This document shows positions 11,005 through 21,399 of a stretch of 64,000 nucleotides of DNA, piece after piece. The stretch covers positions 4,916,458 through 4,980,457 of the forward strand of contig NC_067202.1 of NCBI RefSeq assembly GCF_000699445.3, written 5' to 3'. Under the pieces are notes generated by a model. It had not been told where the DNA came from. It ran no database searches and was given only the letters and a program-made list of their open reading frames with translations. Numbering within the stretch: position 1 is the stretch's first letter; every line of letters starts with the position of its first letter. Origin of the DNA: Schistosoma haematobium (lineage: Eukaryota; Platyhelminthes; Trematoda; Strigeidida; Schistosomatidae). Position numbers and translations under genes: made by a program.

Positions 11005-11345
11005 GTATTTCCTTGAGTTCTAGTGAGAAGCAGTGACTAGTGGAGTTCAACCGAATCTGTTGTAAGATAGTAACTCACTGACGACAATAGTGGAAAAGTA
11101 GCGCAGTTTCGTGGATTGGTCAAAGTTAGATATTAACACCGTTGGATACCGGCGGCCTCAATGGTCTAGTGGTTAAGCGTAAGCATGCGTGAGTGATGGG
11201 TTCAAGGTTAGAATCCTTTTGGGCAAGATCGTGAATGAGCGCTGCTGAGGAGTCTCATACTAGAATTAAACGGCTATTCAGTGCTTCTGGGTTTTCCATG
11301 ATGGTCTAGCTTCACTTGACTCATGAATTCAATTATAGAATAAAG
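11005..11345 (+). mobile_element. HH-SINE body and 3' end
   Basis: Plus-strand body with A-box-like ctcaatggtctagtggttaa. The B box is interrupted (gggttcaaggttagaatcc). The hammerhead keeps CTGAGGA but has TTAAA in place of CGAAA, so it is inactive. Confidence 0.8.
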
Positions 11346-11639
11346 GTGTTTATGTTTAGTTCCATGAGATACATTCTAAAACGTGTTCAGTTATATGAAA
11401 AAGAGAAACTTTCTGTTTGATGTTCCTTCAAACCTGCTGTTTAACAGAAGGCATCATGAAGATTACTTATTAGAATTATCTCGAGATGATATGGTAAACA
11501 ATGGAATTATAATTTTATGAATCTGTCTACGATATAGACCTATTTAACCAATGTAACTCAATTTGTGTGTTCGAATAGTTGTATTTCGTTCTTTGTTTTG
11601 GTAAAGTTAAACGGATTATAAGAATTATAAGCTAATATG
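11346..11639. other. intron sequence, nothing recognised
   Basis: AT-rich DNA between repeats with no recognised feature. Confidence 0.5.
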
Positions 11640-11644
11640 GATAT

Positions 11645-11775
11645 CGACTAGCAGTGTAATCCAGGACGTGCCCTTCGTCTTATTTTGGACTCGTTACAAT
11701 AAACGTCATCGTATTATCTAACTAATTACTAAGTCCTGAATTTGAACTCCACGCCATTGCACAAACAGGTGGCTA
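11645..11775 (-). mobile_element. Smα-like fragment
   Basis: Minus-strand decayed hammerhead (ctagcagtgtaatccagg, cccttcgtcttattttgg) followed by a tRNA-like part (actaagtcctgaatttgaac). Core residues are lost (GTAACGA in place of CTGACGA). Confidence 0.65.
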
Positions 11776-11794
11776 TCGGTACTCATGGGATTCC

Positions 11795-12155
11795 CATTCT
11801 GTAAGTTCATTTTGTGCTTCTTCAGACAGCATCAGAGCAAATCTCTGCGTGTGTGGAGCACTTTTCTCTTTGTGATCGGAGTACAGCGGCATCTCGCCTG
11901 CACTTAACCTTCGTTGTCCAGCTTCAATTCAATGAGTTTCGCTGATTTGGAGAACTGTCAAGTTGTATCTCCTCATTTCCGCTACTATTTGACTAATCTT
12001 CCTGGTCTCCCACATCGTCCGGACGTTCCATGTACCTATAAAAATTGCGGCTCCGGTTATTAGAAGGGGCATCGGTCTCTTGACTTCCGAATAACGTCAG
12101 CTTTCATCATGAAGCATCATAATTCTTCCTTCAACATCCTGGGCAGAGTTTAAGT
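11795..12155 (-). pseudogene. RTE-like LINE, N-terminal endonuclease remnant
   Basis: On the minus strand it encodes GAAIFIGTWNVRTMWETRK, then ISQIVAEMRRYNLTVLQISE, TH and a stop. TWNVRT and the ISETH stretch (S-E-T-H in place of the more usual E-T-H-W) are hallmarks of the apurinic-type endonuclease domain at the start of LINE ORF2. A stop replaces the expected W after ISETH and further stops follow, so it is dead. The 5'UTR remnant lies just upstream on the same strand. Confidence 0.8.
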
Positions 12156-12204
12156 GGTTTATTTTTTGTTTAATCTGGTCAGTGTAATTTGTATCAGGTT
12201 TGTT

Positions 12205-12310
12205 TTCGACAATATAGAGTTACCGACTCTATATCCAGCCCTTCCCTTTTTTGTATAGGCTTAGAACCGGCAGTAGCTTTAGAAGAGCTACAAACAGAGT
12301 TATTCCATGT
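12205..12310 (-). mobile_element. RTE-like LINE 5'UTR fragment
   Basis: Read on the minus strand it carries ctgccggttctaagcc and aagggctggatatagagtc, the same leader found in sense at 37700 and 42461. Its position upstream of the endonuclease piece shows that this leader is the 5'UTR of the RTE-like family. Confidence 0.65.
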
Positions 12311-12823
12311 TCATATTAGGTAAATTTGATTGAATTAAAAAGAAAATTCTTCTGTATACAACCAAAAATATTTATCCTCAATAATTTGTTCCACTTTAGA
12401 TCGACTGACGAAGATAGTTTACATATATAGTACGAAACAAACATCAAATTAACCAAAGTATGTCTATGTGTGTGTATGTGTGTGGTGAGGGGATAGATAT
12501 GGGATGATTAACTAACAGCAGACAAAATATTTAATATGTTTAAATGAAGTAAATAAAAACATTTCCCAGAATTATGATTCTATATTCGTTTTTCTAGATC
12601 ACTGATTACATAATCGAATCTTTAATCAATCAATCATTATTATTAATACGTTGTTGAGTAAAGTCGATAGCAACAAGTTGGAATGGATTAGTTACTATTG
12701 TGATGATATAGGTACATTTTGAGTGAATTACAACGATAGATATGGTTAAATTACATATTCTCGTATATGGTTATCAGTATAATTGTCACTAACGATACTA
12801 ATATACACGTTTTATCCGTTAAA
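12311..12823. other. intron sequence, nothing recognised
   Basis: AT-rich DNA with a short GT run near 12470. No gene or known repeat was recognised. Confidence 0.5.
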
Positions 12824-13397
12824 GTTTGTAGTTCAGGTGGATGATTTTGTTAGAGTTTTGTTCTCTGAGCTGGATAGTTTGATCGTGGAGCTTTTATCAT
12901 TCTTTTCAATGATATTATCAGCATAAACTTCAAGTAGAAGTGAGGTGTTCATATTTTTCCATATATGACTTGCAGCTTATTTCTTCAGTCCTTAACGTAT
13001 ATTGAATTCCATAGATCAAGTGTTGTAATCGGATCACATATATATGTAACTGAATATTATATGCTCTATGTTTTGATATTAGAAGGTTCAGGGAATCTAT
13101 CAGGGTTTCTTAAAACATACTTCCTACATACTAACAGTTGGGTCAAAATACATATATTGATAGGCCATAACATAATGTTACAGTATGTAAAATGTGAACT
13201 GTGGATTATATATTTCATTATTATCCATGTATAACAGGGAATTAAAAGATGTTGAGATAGTGAAGAAGATTTGTAGCTCAGATAGATGATTTTGGTGGAG
13301 TTTTGTTCTCTGAGCTCGATGATTTGATCATAGAGCTTTCGTCGTTATTCTGGACGACATCAATTGGATAGACTTCAACTAGAAGTGAAGTGTTCGA
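12824..13397 (-). mobile_element. PLE 3'-end unit; left arm of 574-bp inverted repeat
   Basis: Two related copies of about 140 bp of the Penelope-like 3' end (gctcag...gagttttgttctctgagc) flank about 300 bp of other DNA. The whole 574-bp block is the reverse complement of 18464-19037 with the same length and only scattered differences if any. An 89-codon open frame inside is identical in both arms but has no family signature, so I do not call it a gene. Confidence 0.8.
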
Positions 13398-13589
13398 ATT
13401 TCATCACATATGGTTTACAGCTCCTCCTTTGAAGCTCGATCTTGGTTAGTTATTGTTAACCTTAAACTTGTCATTGTTTACTTTTTTTATTTTGATTGTA
13501 TCACTCAATGAAAAATCTAATATCATCTATAAAATAAATTGTTCCAACTGCGAAAAGTGGACGTCCACTTTATCTTCGTCTGAACTAAC
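13398..13589. other. short unassigned segment
   Basis: AT-rich DNA between two PLE pieces in opposite orientation. It may hold more PLE sequence that I could not recognise. Confidence 0.4.
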
Positions 13590-14045
13590 ATCAATTAGTG
13601 GTCAAACGCCATGACAAATCTTCGCTTATATCAATGCATATGGGCAACTGTGAACATACACTCAACTGGAAAAATGTTGTGATCTTGGATAGAGGGAGTT
13701 TTTACAACACTAGAGAATTTTTAGAAGCTTGGCACTCAGGTCAGTCAGCAATCAATAAACATATTGAAATTGATTCAATCTACCAACCAATCAAAGAAAT
13801 TATGGACAATTATAATACCAAGAATCAAATCAATGGAAGATACAATCAAAATAAAGAAGTAATCAATGACAGGTTAAAGGTCAATAATAATCAATCAAGA
13901 TCAAGGTCTACAGGACAAGCTGAGAGCTATATGTGGAAAAATATGAACACTTTACTCCTACTTAAATTTTATGCTGATAATGTCCTACAAAAGAAGCTCC
14001 ACGATCAAATGATCCAGCTCATAGAATAAAAACACCACCAAAGAT
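13590..14045 (+). pseudogene. Penelope-like element: GIY-YIG endonuclease C-terminus and 3' end
   Basis: The 143-codon open frame at 13598-14029 contains ISMHMGNCEHTLNW followed by FLEAWHSGQSAINKHIEID. This matches the pattern of PLE endonuclease C-termini (H...G H..W....V..R......R.FLEAW), which in intact elements follows the reverse transcriptase and nicks the target. The reverse-transcriptase part and the GIY-YIG core are missing. The frame runs on into the 3' end shared with other copies (gctgataatgtcctac, aagctccacgatcaaatg), which ties those 3' ends to this element. It is a 5'-truncated relic. It could be mistaken for a small host gene, but its ends coincide with repeat edges. Confidence 0.75.
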
Positions 14046-14095
14046 TATTAGATAATTAAAGATATATATCTTTATATCCTCGGCTCTGACAGATA

Positions 14096-14246
<151 letters not shown>

Positions 14247-14249
14247 AAG

Positions 14250-14804
14250 ATTAAAACATTCCAATCAAGAGCCAAATCTCAAATGTATATTACACAACAG
14301 TTCAATATTCATCTAAATTGTCACTATGCTGATCATAATCATAATGTCAACTATCTTTAAATTACACAGTCTGTACCAAAAAAAAACAAAAAAAACAAAA
14401 TCAAACTCCCGCTCCAATTCATAATCCATTGAAACATTGAACAATTTTTTTGTATTTTTGTATCTAAGCAACAAATTAGCGAAAAAAATAGATGAAACTT
14501 ATTTATTTATTTTAATTCAGCATCATAGGTGATTTACTAAATGTCGACAATTCAGTTATGATTTTTTTTCACTTGTTCAAATAGACTACTAATGACATTT
14601 AACTATTCTTTCCTTTACAAAAACATAAAAAATATAAAAAAATATATCAATATGATTACATAATACGAAGGGAATATGACATTGTTCCGAAATTTATTGA
14701 ATGTCAGACACTTTAATAAAAGAGAATGGTCAGTAGTAGTAGTAGTGTGATTTTTTCTCTAGACTACTGATGAATGAATTTTTTGGACTGAAACATTATT
14801 TCAC
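14250..14804. other. intron sequence, nothing recognised
   Basis: AT-rich DNA with A-runs and a short AGT run near 14735. No element was recognised. Confidence 0.55.
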
Positions 14805-14989
14805 TGATTGAAATCATGAGTTAATTGAAGCTAGACCACCATGGAAAACCTGGAAGCACTGGACGGGTTGCAGGGTGCGGGATCGTGGATGCGCACTGCT
14901 GAAGAGTCCCATACTAGGACGAAACGGCCGTCCAATGCTTCCAGGTTTTCCATGGTGGTCTGCCTTCAATTAACTCATGATTTCAATCA
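14805..14989 (+). mobile_element. HH-SINE foldback with near-intact hammerhead
   Basis: Left arm 14805-14866 and right arm 14928-14989 are inverted copies of the SINE 3' end (62 bp each, few mismatches). The 61-bp spacer keeps ggatcgtggatgcgcac and the hammerhead core. The tRNA-like body is missing. Transcripts from either strand could fold into a long hairpin. Confidence 0.85.
14893..14938 (+). ncRNA. hammerhead ribozyme in HH-SINE
   Basis: Type I layout: stem I GCACTG with CAATGC (one C-A mismatch), core CTGAAGA, stem II GTCC with GGAC closed by a 7-base loop, GAAA, stem III ACGG with CCGT, then GTC as cleavage triplet with the cut expected after 14932. All core nucleotides known to matter (C3, G5, A6, G8, A9, G12, A13, A14) are present. 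The left foldback arm can compete for the 3' strand of stem I. Confidence 0.75.
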
Positions 14990-15042
14990 GCGGAATTTTT
15001 GAAATCTCCACAAAACCCCTTCTGAAACATTATTATTATTAT

Positions 15043-15076
15043 TATTAGTAGTAGTAGTAGTAGTGGCAGTGGTTGC

Positions 15077-15107
<31 letters not shown>

Positions 15108-15471
15108 TTAATAGTAATATTAGTAGTAGTAGTGGTAGTGGTTGTAGTAATAGTAGTAGTATTAATAGTAATATTAGTAGTAGTAGTGGTAGTGGTTGTA
15201 GTAGTAGTAGTAGTATTAATAGTAATATCAGTAGTAGTAGTGGTAGTGGTTGTAGTAGTAGTAGTAGTATTAATAGTAATATCAGTAGTAGTAGTGGTAG
15301 TGGTTGTAGTAGTAGTAGTAGTAGTAGTATTAATAGTAATATCAGTAGTAGTAGTGGTAGTGGTTGTAGTAGTAGTAGTAGTAGTATTAATAGTAATATC
15401 AGTAGTAGTAGTGGTAGTGGTTGTAGTAGTAGTAGTAGTAATAGTGGTCGTAGTAGTAGTAGTAGTATTCA
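15043..15471. repeat. 54-bp minisatellite built from trinucleotides
   Basis: The signature attaatagtaatat recurs six times (15107, 15161, 15215, 15269, 15329, 15386), with spacings 54, 54, 54, 60 and 57 bp. The rest of each unit is agt/tgg triplets. The longer spacings differ by whole triplets. The poly-Val open frame through it is an artefact. Confidence 0.9.
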
Positions 15472-15725
15472 GTTATTCGTAAGTGCTCTAACTCCAATGG
15501 CGACCTTCTTGAATATCAAGGCTACCTGTTCGTGTCATCTAGTTATTTCATCAGGTTACCCGTTTTTGTTTGTTTGTTTATTTGTTTGTTTTAACACATC
15601 ATTATATCGATTAGTCGCATAATTTATTCAGGTGCATTTATGCAAAGTTTACGACATTTCACTGTACAAGTTACAAAAATGCTCAATCAGAGACATCGGG
15701 ATTGCTGGTAATATGCATTGAAAAT

Positions 15726-16236
15726 TGTTATATCCCGATGAGAATAATGAGTGGTAACTGTTGGAATGTATTTCTGGAATAATACTATACGAATATTTTT
15801 ATTGTATAATTGTTAAATGACTAAACTATTCATACTCGTGTCCCTTTTATTATGAGCTTTATTTTGACCAATGAACTATTATTATACGATTTACCATTCC
15901 TCAGTTATGCCCAGTCCATCAATTACTATCTCTCACATTCACAGCCACATTTGACTAATTCTTGTACAAATGTTAATTCCCATTTTATGGTACGATGTGG
16001 TCTGTTTGATTGGTATATGAACCCAGTCTGTTTGAAATAAACAAATCACATAACAGAGTCTGAGATCGGTGTTCTGGACTTAACTGGCTGGGCTAGACAG
16101 GAAGCAGGATCGATAAGGTCTCTAGACTGCTCGTACAAGTTTCAAGCGTCACTGGTCCGGTCGATTAGTCATTGTTCTCTAATTGGCGGTATCATAACGT
16201 TATACATTATTAGGACACAAGGAACACGTTATAACA
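15726..16236 (+). mobile_element. solo LTR, family L1
   Basis: Begins TGTTATA and ends TATAACA, so it has 7-bp inverted termini with TG...CA ends. Flanks are aaaat and aaaac, a near 5-bp TSD. Landmarks are gttctggacttaactggctg and tctagactgctcgtacaag. Copies at 29043 and 44466 share them. No coding sequence lies next to it. It resembles LTRs of schistosome Gypsy-type elements; the exact element is not assigned. Confidence 0.8.
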
Positions 16237-16340
16237 AAAACAATGTACATTATTTAGATGTCGATCTCTGGACTGCTAACTTCTAACTGGCGACCACTCA
16301 ATATTTATCGTCAGTATCGACTAAGAAGCTAGTGCTGAGA
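16237..16340. repeat. segment shared with 31490-31570
   Basis: ctggactgctaacttctaac, tggcgaccactcaatattta and the following bases recur in reverse complement near 31500-31560. The family is unassigned. Confidence 0.5.
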
Positions 16341-16525
16341 ATTATATCCTGGACGCGCGTTTCATCTTATTACGGGCTCGTCAGTTGGATGTACCTACAT
16401 TTCACATTTGATATTCATTCCGGGACTCGAACCCAATACCGTTCGCCTCAACCACCATATTATTATCTACTTAGCTACTGAGTCCTGATAGCCACTAGCT
16501 TGTGTAATAGAATGAAGTTTAAATT
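16341..16525 (-). mobile_element. Smα-like element with tRNA-like part
   Basis: On the minus strand: A-box-like tcagtagctaagtagataat, B-box ggtattgggttcgagtcccg, then the hammerhead segment. This is the most complete Smα copy in the window. Confidence 0.8.
16343..16400 (-). ncRNA. Smα hammerhead, minus strand
   Basis: Core CTGACGA, GAAA and GTC are all kept, with stem III ACGC/GCGT intact. Stem II is weakened (gccc facing agat) and stem I has two mismatches beside the cleavage site, so activity is doubtful. Confidence 0.7.
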
Positions 16526-16539
16526 CACTTGGTGTTGTT

Positions 16540-17410
16540 TTACTTTAATTTGTATTTCTAACTTGAATCAATTCATAATGGTGTACCTTTGATGAGTTCT
16601 ATATGAAAGCAAAATATCTGTCGATTGTTTCCAGGTTTTCATTAGTTATTTAATTAAAGTCAATAATTTCTATTAACCTTTAATATTAATCTTACTATAC
16701 AATATGATATTAGACTAAGCGTGAAATGATAACCATTATACACAATGATCATGTTGTTTATTCCATAAAAGAAAGAAAACAAGAATGGTTTCTTTCATTC
16801 TAACCATTTGTATAAGGATTTTAGAAATGAAGAAACATAGATCATTCTAGCCTTCTTCAATAGAAACTCACATCATTCGTTTTTTTAGTTTTTTTTTCTT
16901 TTCTCGTTTTTTTCTGTTTTCCTTTTTCGGGGGGGGGTTCATGGTGATATCCATATTTTGTATCGTTATGAATTGTTCTCAAGAGATTTCATTATGTATC
17001 TATGTACATTATGAATAATTAATATAGTTTAATGAAAATTCAATCACTCATTAATTGCGTTGATAATGGAAGTCAAAATAGAAGAAAAAAAGAGAAAGAA
17101 AATAAAGAAAAAAAGAAAAGAGTAAAAACAGAAAGAATGGACTTGAAGGGAGTTAATTAATTAACAAATAATTAAGAAAAACAATTATGCGGTTACATAG
17201 AATTCTTTCTTTAAAAAAAAAGAAAACTTTTTTTGATAGCTTATGGCTATTTTCATTTATCTTTGTTGTTTTTATTTCCTTTTTTCTTTGTTTTATGTAT
17301 TTTATTCTTATTATAACGTTTCAAAATTGACAAGATCAATTATCAAGAACAGTTTATGTTAAGCAATATTGTATTGTTAAATGTTTGGTGGAAACGTAGT
17401 ATTACTTATA
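16540..17410. other. intron sequence, low complexity
   Basis: AT-rich DNA with poly-T/G runs near 16880-16940 and A/G runs near 17075-17110. No coding signal or known element was recognised. Confidence 0.55.
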
Positions 17411-17588
<178 letters not shown>

Positions 17589-17899
17589 TTGTCATGTGTT
17601 ATGGAGATTGATTGAATTTGAAAGATAACAATATAGACTAACTTTCATTAAGCAACTATTGGGAATTTAGAAGAATTGGATATTTATTTCGTTCTAGTAT
17701 TGATTTTCTAGACAGTTGATATTCTTAACTCTTACAGGGATTAAAGTTGGAAAAACTTTAGGACATGAGATAAACTCTTCAAATCACCAATAAAACTCCA
17801 GGAATCATTTCATGAATTTGATTATTTCTAACTGTTATTATAGTTATTTCACTGTAGATAATGGTTTAATTTGTTTAATCTATTTGGTATATTTTAGCT
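17589..17899. other. intron sequence, nothing recognised
   Basis: AT-rich DNA between an AGT array and RTE debris. No feature was recognised. Confidence 0.5.
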
Positions 17900-17904
17900 A
17901 GGTT

Positions 17905-18215
17905 TTTTTCTACAGGATGGGGTTGTCGATCCCATACCCAACCCTTTTTTTACCCGGCTTTGGCACTGGCAGTAACCCGAAGAGAGCTGCAGGCGGAAAA
18001 GCAATTAGGAGACGACGTTGGAAGTGGATAGAACATACATTACGGAAATCATCAAAATGTATCATGGGATAATCCCTAACTTCAAATGCTGTAAGGAAAC
18101 GAAAAGATGGAAGAAAAAAAGATGAATAGCAACTTGAAACAACAGGAAACATCTGCCCAGGACAGAGTTGGATTGAGAGTGCTAGTAACAGGTAAGTGGT
18201 TACGCCTAGCTCAAA
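17905..18215 (+). pseudogene. RTE-like chimera: inverted 5'UTR joined to ORF2 3' end
   Basis: 17910-17995 is the RTE leader in minus orientation (ggggttgtcgatcccatacc, ggcactggcagtaaccc). From about 18000 the ORF2 C-terminus follows in plus orientation (IRRRRWKWIEHTLRKSSKCI-like, then AQDRVGLRVLVTG). Stops and shifts break it. The head-to-tail inversion suggests twin priming or later rearrangement. Confidence 0.7.
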
Positions 18216-18299
18216 GAAAGAAAGTATTCTAAAATAATCGGATACCTTTTGAACATCAGTTTATTTTTCTTTATTAAATATAAAATTATTACTACTGTG

Positions 18300-18463
18300 T
18301 ATTTTTTGAATATACTAACACACTTTTGGTAGAGTTCTGTTTTTTGACCTGGATGGTTCGATTGTGGAGCATTAATTACTCTTCTGAATGATATCATCAG
18401 CACAAACTTCAAAGAGAAGTGAAGTATTCGAATTCCTCCATACACGGTTCACAGCTTTTCCTG
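18300..18463 (-). mobile_element. PLE 3'-end fragment
   Basis: Minus-strand copy of the PLE 3' end (gagttctgttttttgacc, gattgtggagcattaattac, atgatatcatcagcacaaac). It is fused tail-to-tail with the plus copy that follows. Confidence 0.7.
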
Positions 18464-19037
18464 TCGAACACTTCACTTCTACTTGAAGTCTATCCAATTG
18501 ATGTCGTCCAGAATAACGACGAAATCTCTATGATCAAATCATCGAGCTCAGAGAACAAAACTCCACCAAAATCATCTATCTGAGCTACAAATCTTCTTCA
18601 CTATCTCAACATCTTTTAATTCCCTGTTATACATGGATAATAATGAAATATATAATCCACAGTTCACATTTTACATACTGTAACATTATGTTATGGCCTA
18701 TCAATATATGTATTTTGACCCAACTGTTAGTATGTAGGAAGTATGTTTTAAGAAACCCTGATAGATTCCCTGAACCTTCTAATATCAAAACATAGAGCAT
18801 ATAATATTCAGTTACATATATATGTGATCCGATTACAACACTTGATCTATGGAATTCAATATACGTTAAGGACTGAAGAAATAAGCTGCAAGTCATATAT
18901 GGAAAAATATGAACACCTCACTTCTACTTGAAGTTTATGCTGATAATATCATTGAAAAGAATGATAAAAGCTCCACGATCAAACTATCCAGCTCAGAGAA
19001 CAAAACTCTAACAAAATCATCCACCTGAACTACAAAC
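18464..19037 (+). mobile_element. PLE 3'-end unit; right arm of 574-bp inverted repeat
   Basis: Reverse complement of 12824-13397, same length. In this orientation it reads as sense for the element, with two 3' ends (18464-18600 and 18895-19037) separated by about 295 bp. Tandem 3' ends are usual for Penelope-like elements, whose terminal repeats are often arranged this way. Confidence 0.8.
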
Positions 19038-19279
19038 ATTCTACACCATACTAACGCAGTTCCAACTTTGAAAAAACAAAAATAAACAATCAAAAGAAAA
19101 ATCTTACTACTTGTACACTTTTAAATGAAGAAAAAGGAGAAAAATGAGAAGTGACAACAGTTGGAAATATTCAAACATCAAAACAAATCACCATTTCGAT
19201 ATTAAACATTGAAAATAAACAAACAAAATAGTGACAATGTAACGAAATATTCAGGTTATTTTGTTTTTTACTACTATTT

Positions 19280-19321
<42 letters not shown>

Positions 19322-19797
19322 GTAATATTACTATTACACTACTGATAAATACTACTTATCAAATCAAAAAAGGAGAAAAGAGAAAAATACACATAAACAA
19401 TTGATTATGAAAAATAATCATAACATACAATACAATTGAATATAATTGATAGAAAACAATGAAAACAGAAAGAAAAACAAAAAAAGAGAACAAAAAGAAA
19501 ATTATGAAAAAAAAGTATTTATTAGTCGTAAAACTCAACTTCTATGTTTGTTTGTTTGTTGTTTTTTTAATTTAACAAATTATTGTAAACTTTTAAAATA
19601 TAAGCCATTTGTTACTAAGGGATATTGGAATGTTGAAAGGAAAAGAATGATACAATTTAATAAATTATATATATATATATATAAGGGTTTCCCCGACAAC
19701 TATTTATCATCTGGCAGACTATATGGATATATAATTTAGAAGTGAATATAAATCATTTTTAGTAATAATAATAATAACAACAATTGAAACTTCACTG
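19038..19797. other. intron sequence with (ACT)n
   Basis: AT-rich DNA. An ACT array lies at about 19275-19322 and a TA run at 19665-19682. No coding feature was recognised. Confidence 0.6.
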
Positions 19798-20128
19798 GTT
19801 GACTGGTTGTGATCATGAGTCAATTGAAGCTAGACCACTATGGAAAACCTGAAAGCACTGGACGGTCGTCTCGTCTTACTGTGGGATTCCTTAGCAGTGT
19901 GCGTCCATGGTCCCGCCCCTCCGCGAGATTCGAACCCAGGACTTATCAGTCTCGCGCCAGGCGCTTAACCAACTAGACCACTCAGCCGGCTGGTATCCAA
20001 CGGTGTTAATGTCTAACTTCAATCAATCCATGAAGTTGCGCCACCGTACACCATTGTCTTCAGCAAGTTCCTATCTCACAACAGACCTGGTTGAAAATCT
20101 CTACAAAACCCATTCTGATAATAATAAT
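19798..20128 (-). mobile_element. HH-SINE, nearly complete
   Basis: Minus orientation with hammerhead module (mutated), B-box complement gagattcgaaccc, A-box complement ctagaccactcagccggc, and body to caacagacctggttg. The 5' end is aaacccattctgataat. Confidence 0.8.
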
Positions 20129-20134
20129 AAATGG

Positions 20135-20232
20135 ATTCATCAGTTGATGTAAACTAGACAACGATTGAAAACCTAGAAGTATTTAGTGATCATTTAATCC
20201 TAATATAAGACTTCTCAATAGTACACATCGAC
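20135..20232 (-). mobile_element. degenerate HH-SINE fragment
   Basis: Weak match to the 3' module (gtaaactagacaacgattg, atataagacttctcaatag). Confidence 0.45.
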
Positions 20233-20530
20233 AAACTTAAAACAAAGAGTGTTCAATCCAGAATAAACGATGAAAAAGAATCAAATCTCATAGGGAATGT
20301 TAATTTTTACAAGATTTCAGATACATTTTGTTGATGACTCTCAAATAACATGAAACACAGATTCTAGGTTTACTAGGGACTGACTCTACTAATCATTTAT
20401 TCAATACAGATTTTCATCATATTCGTTTATTCATGTATATCCAATAGTTTATCTATAAGTGTTTATGTTATGAATTACACCACAACTGTACAAAATGAAA
20501 GGATAAGTGAATGTATTCATTTATATTATA

Positions 20531-20775
20531 GTGGACGGTCGAGCAATATCGTAGATTGGTTAAAGTTAGGCAATAACATCGTTGGATACTGGCTCACTGG
20601 TATAAAGGTTAGGCGTTCGCTGATGAGGATTGGGTTTCTGTGTTAGACTCCATTTATTGTGTAATCGCGGATGCGCACTACTGAGCAGTCCCATACTAGG
20701 ACGAAACGGTCATCGAGTAATTCAACGTTTTCAATGGTGGTCTAACATTGATCCATTCATTATATCAATCTAAAC
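20531..20775 (+). mobile_element. HH-SINE, 3' half of body
   Basis: From gtggacggtcgagcaatat through decayed A and B boxes to a hammerhead with CTGAGCA (G8 lost) and cattgatccattcat at the end. Confidence 0.65.
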
Positions 20776-20944
20776 ATTATTTTGATTAACTAAATAGATT
20801 TACTCAATTTGTTTGTATATTCATTCGTCTGTTTCAGTACAATCACCATAAAGGATTTTCTTTAAAATTCCATACTCAATAACATTTGGTTTTCAATCAG
20901 TCATGAGATGATAATGGTAATGTTGATGACAAAGGCAATAGTAA

Positions 20945-21345
20945 CAGTTGAATTCATGAGTCCATGTAAACTAGACATCCAAGGAAAACCTGGAAGGAAT
21001 GCATCACTGTTTCATCGTAGTGCGAGACTCCCCCGTAGTGCGCATCCACGATCTCGAAACAAACGGAGTCCAACACAGAAACCTCAGTCTCATGAGTGAA
21101 CGCTTAATCTCTACACCACTGAGCCGTCATTCAACAGTGTTAATGTCTAACTTCAATCGATTCATGATCTTACACAATCATTCATTCATTGTTTGAGTTG
21201 CTTGACTGTCTCACACTCAACACGAACTGGACTCCATTTGTCACTACGTCTCACTAGAACTGGAAAAAATCCATCTTGAATCTAGTGAGTAGTGAGCACA
21301 TGATAATTATTATTAGAATGGGGATTTGTAGAGATTATAGTCATT
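20945..21345 (-). mobile_element. HH-SINE, diverged subfamily
   Basis: Minus orientation, full-length in extent: 3' module, mutated hammerhead, A-box complement tctacaccactgagccg, then body with gttgcttgactgtctcacac and ctagtgagtagtgagcacat. The variant middle is shared closely with the inverted copy at 23590-23885. Confidence 0.8.
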
Positions 21346-21399
21346 TTATTAGATAAATCCACAAACCCCCATTCTAATAATAATAATAACGACTACTAT

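Noticed and set aside
12965..13234. 89-codon frame identical to one at 18627-18896
   Set aside because: Identity comes from the inverted duplication. The peptide has no domain and lies in a PLE-derived block.
13598..14029. Independent host gene of 143 codons
   Set aside because: The peptide matches the C-terminus of Penelope-like endonucleases and runs into the element's repeated 3' end.
15063..15482. Long poly-Val open frame
   Set aside because: It is the translation of the triplet minisatellite. There is no start context or domain.
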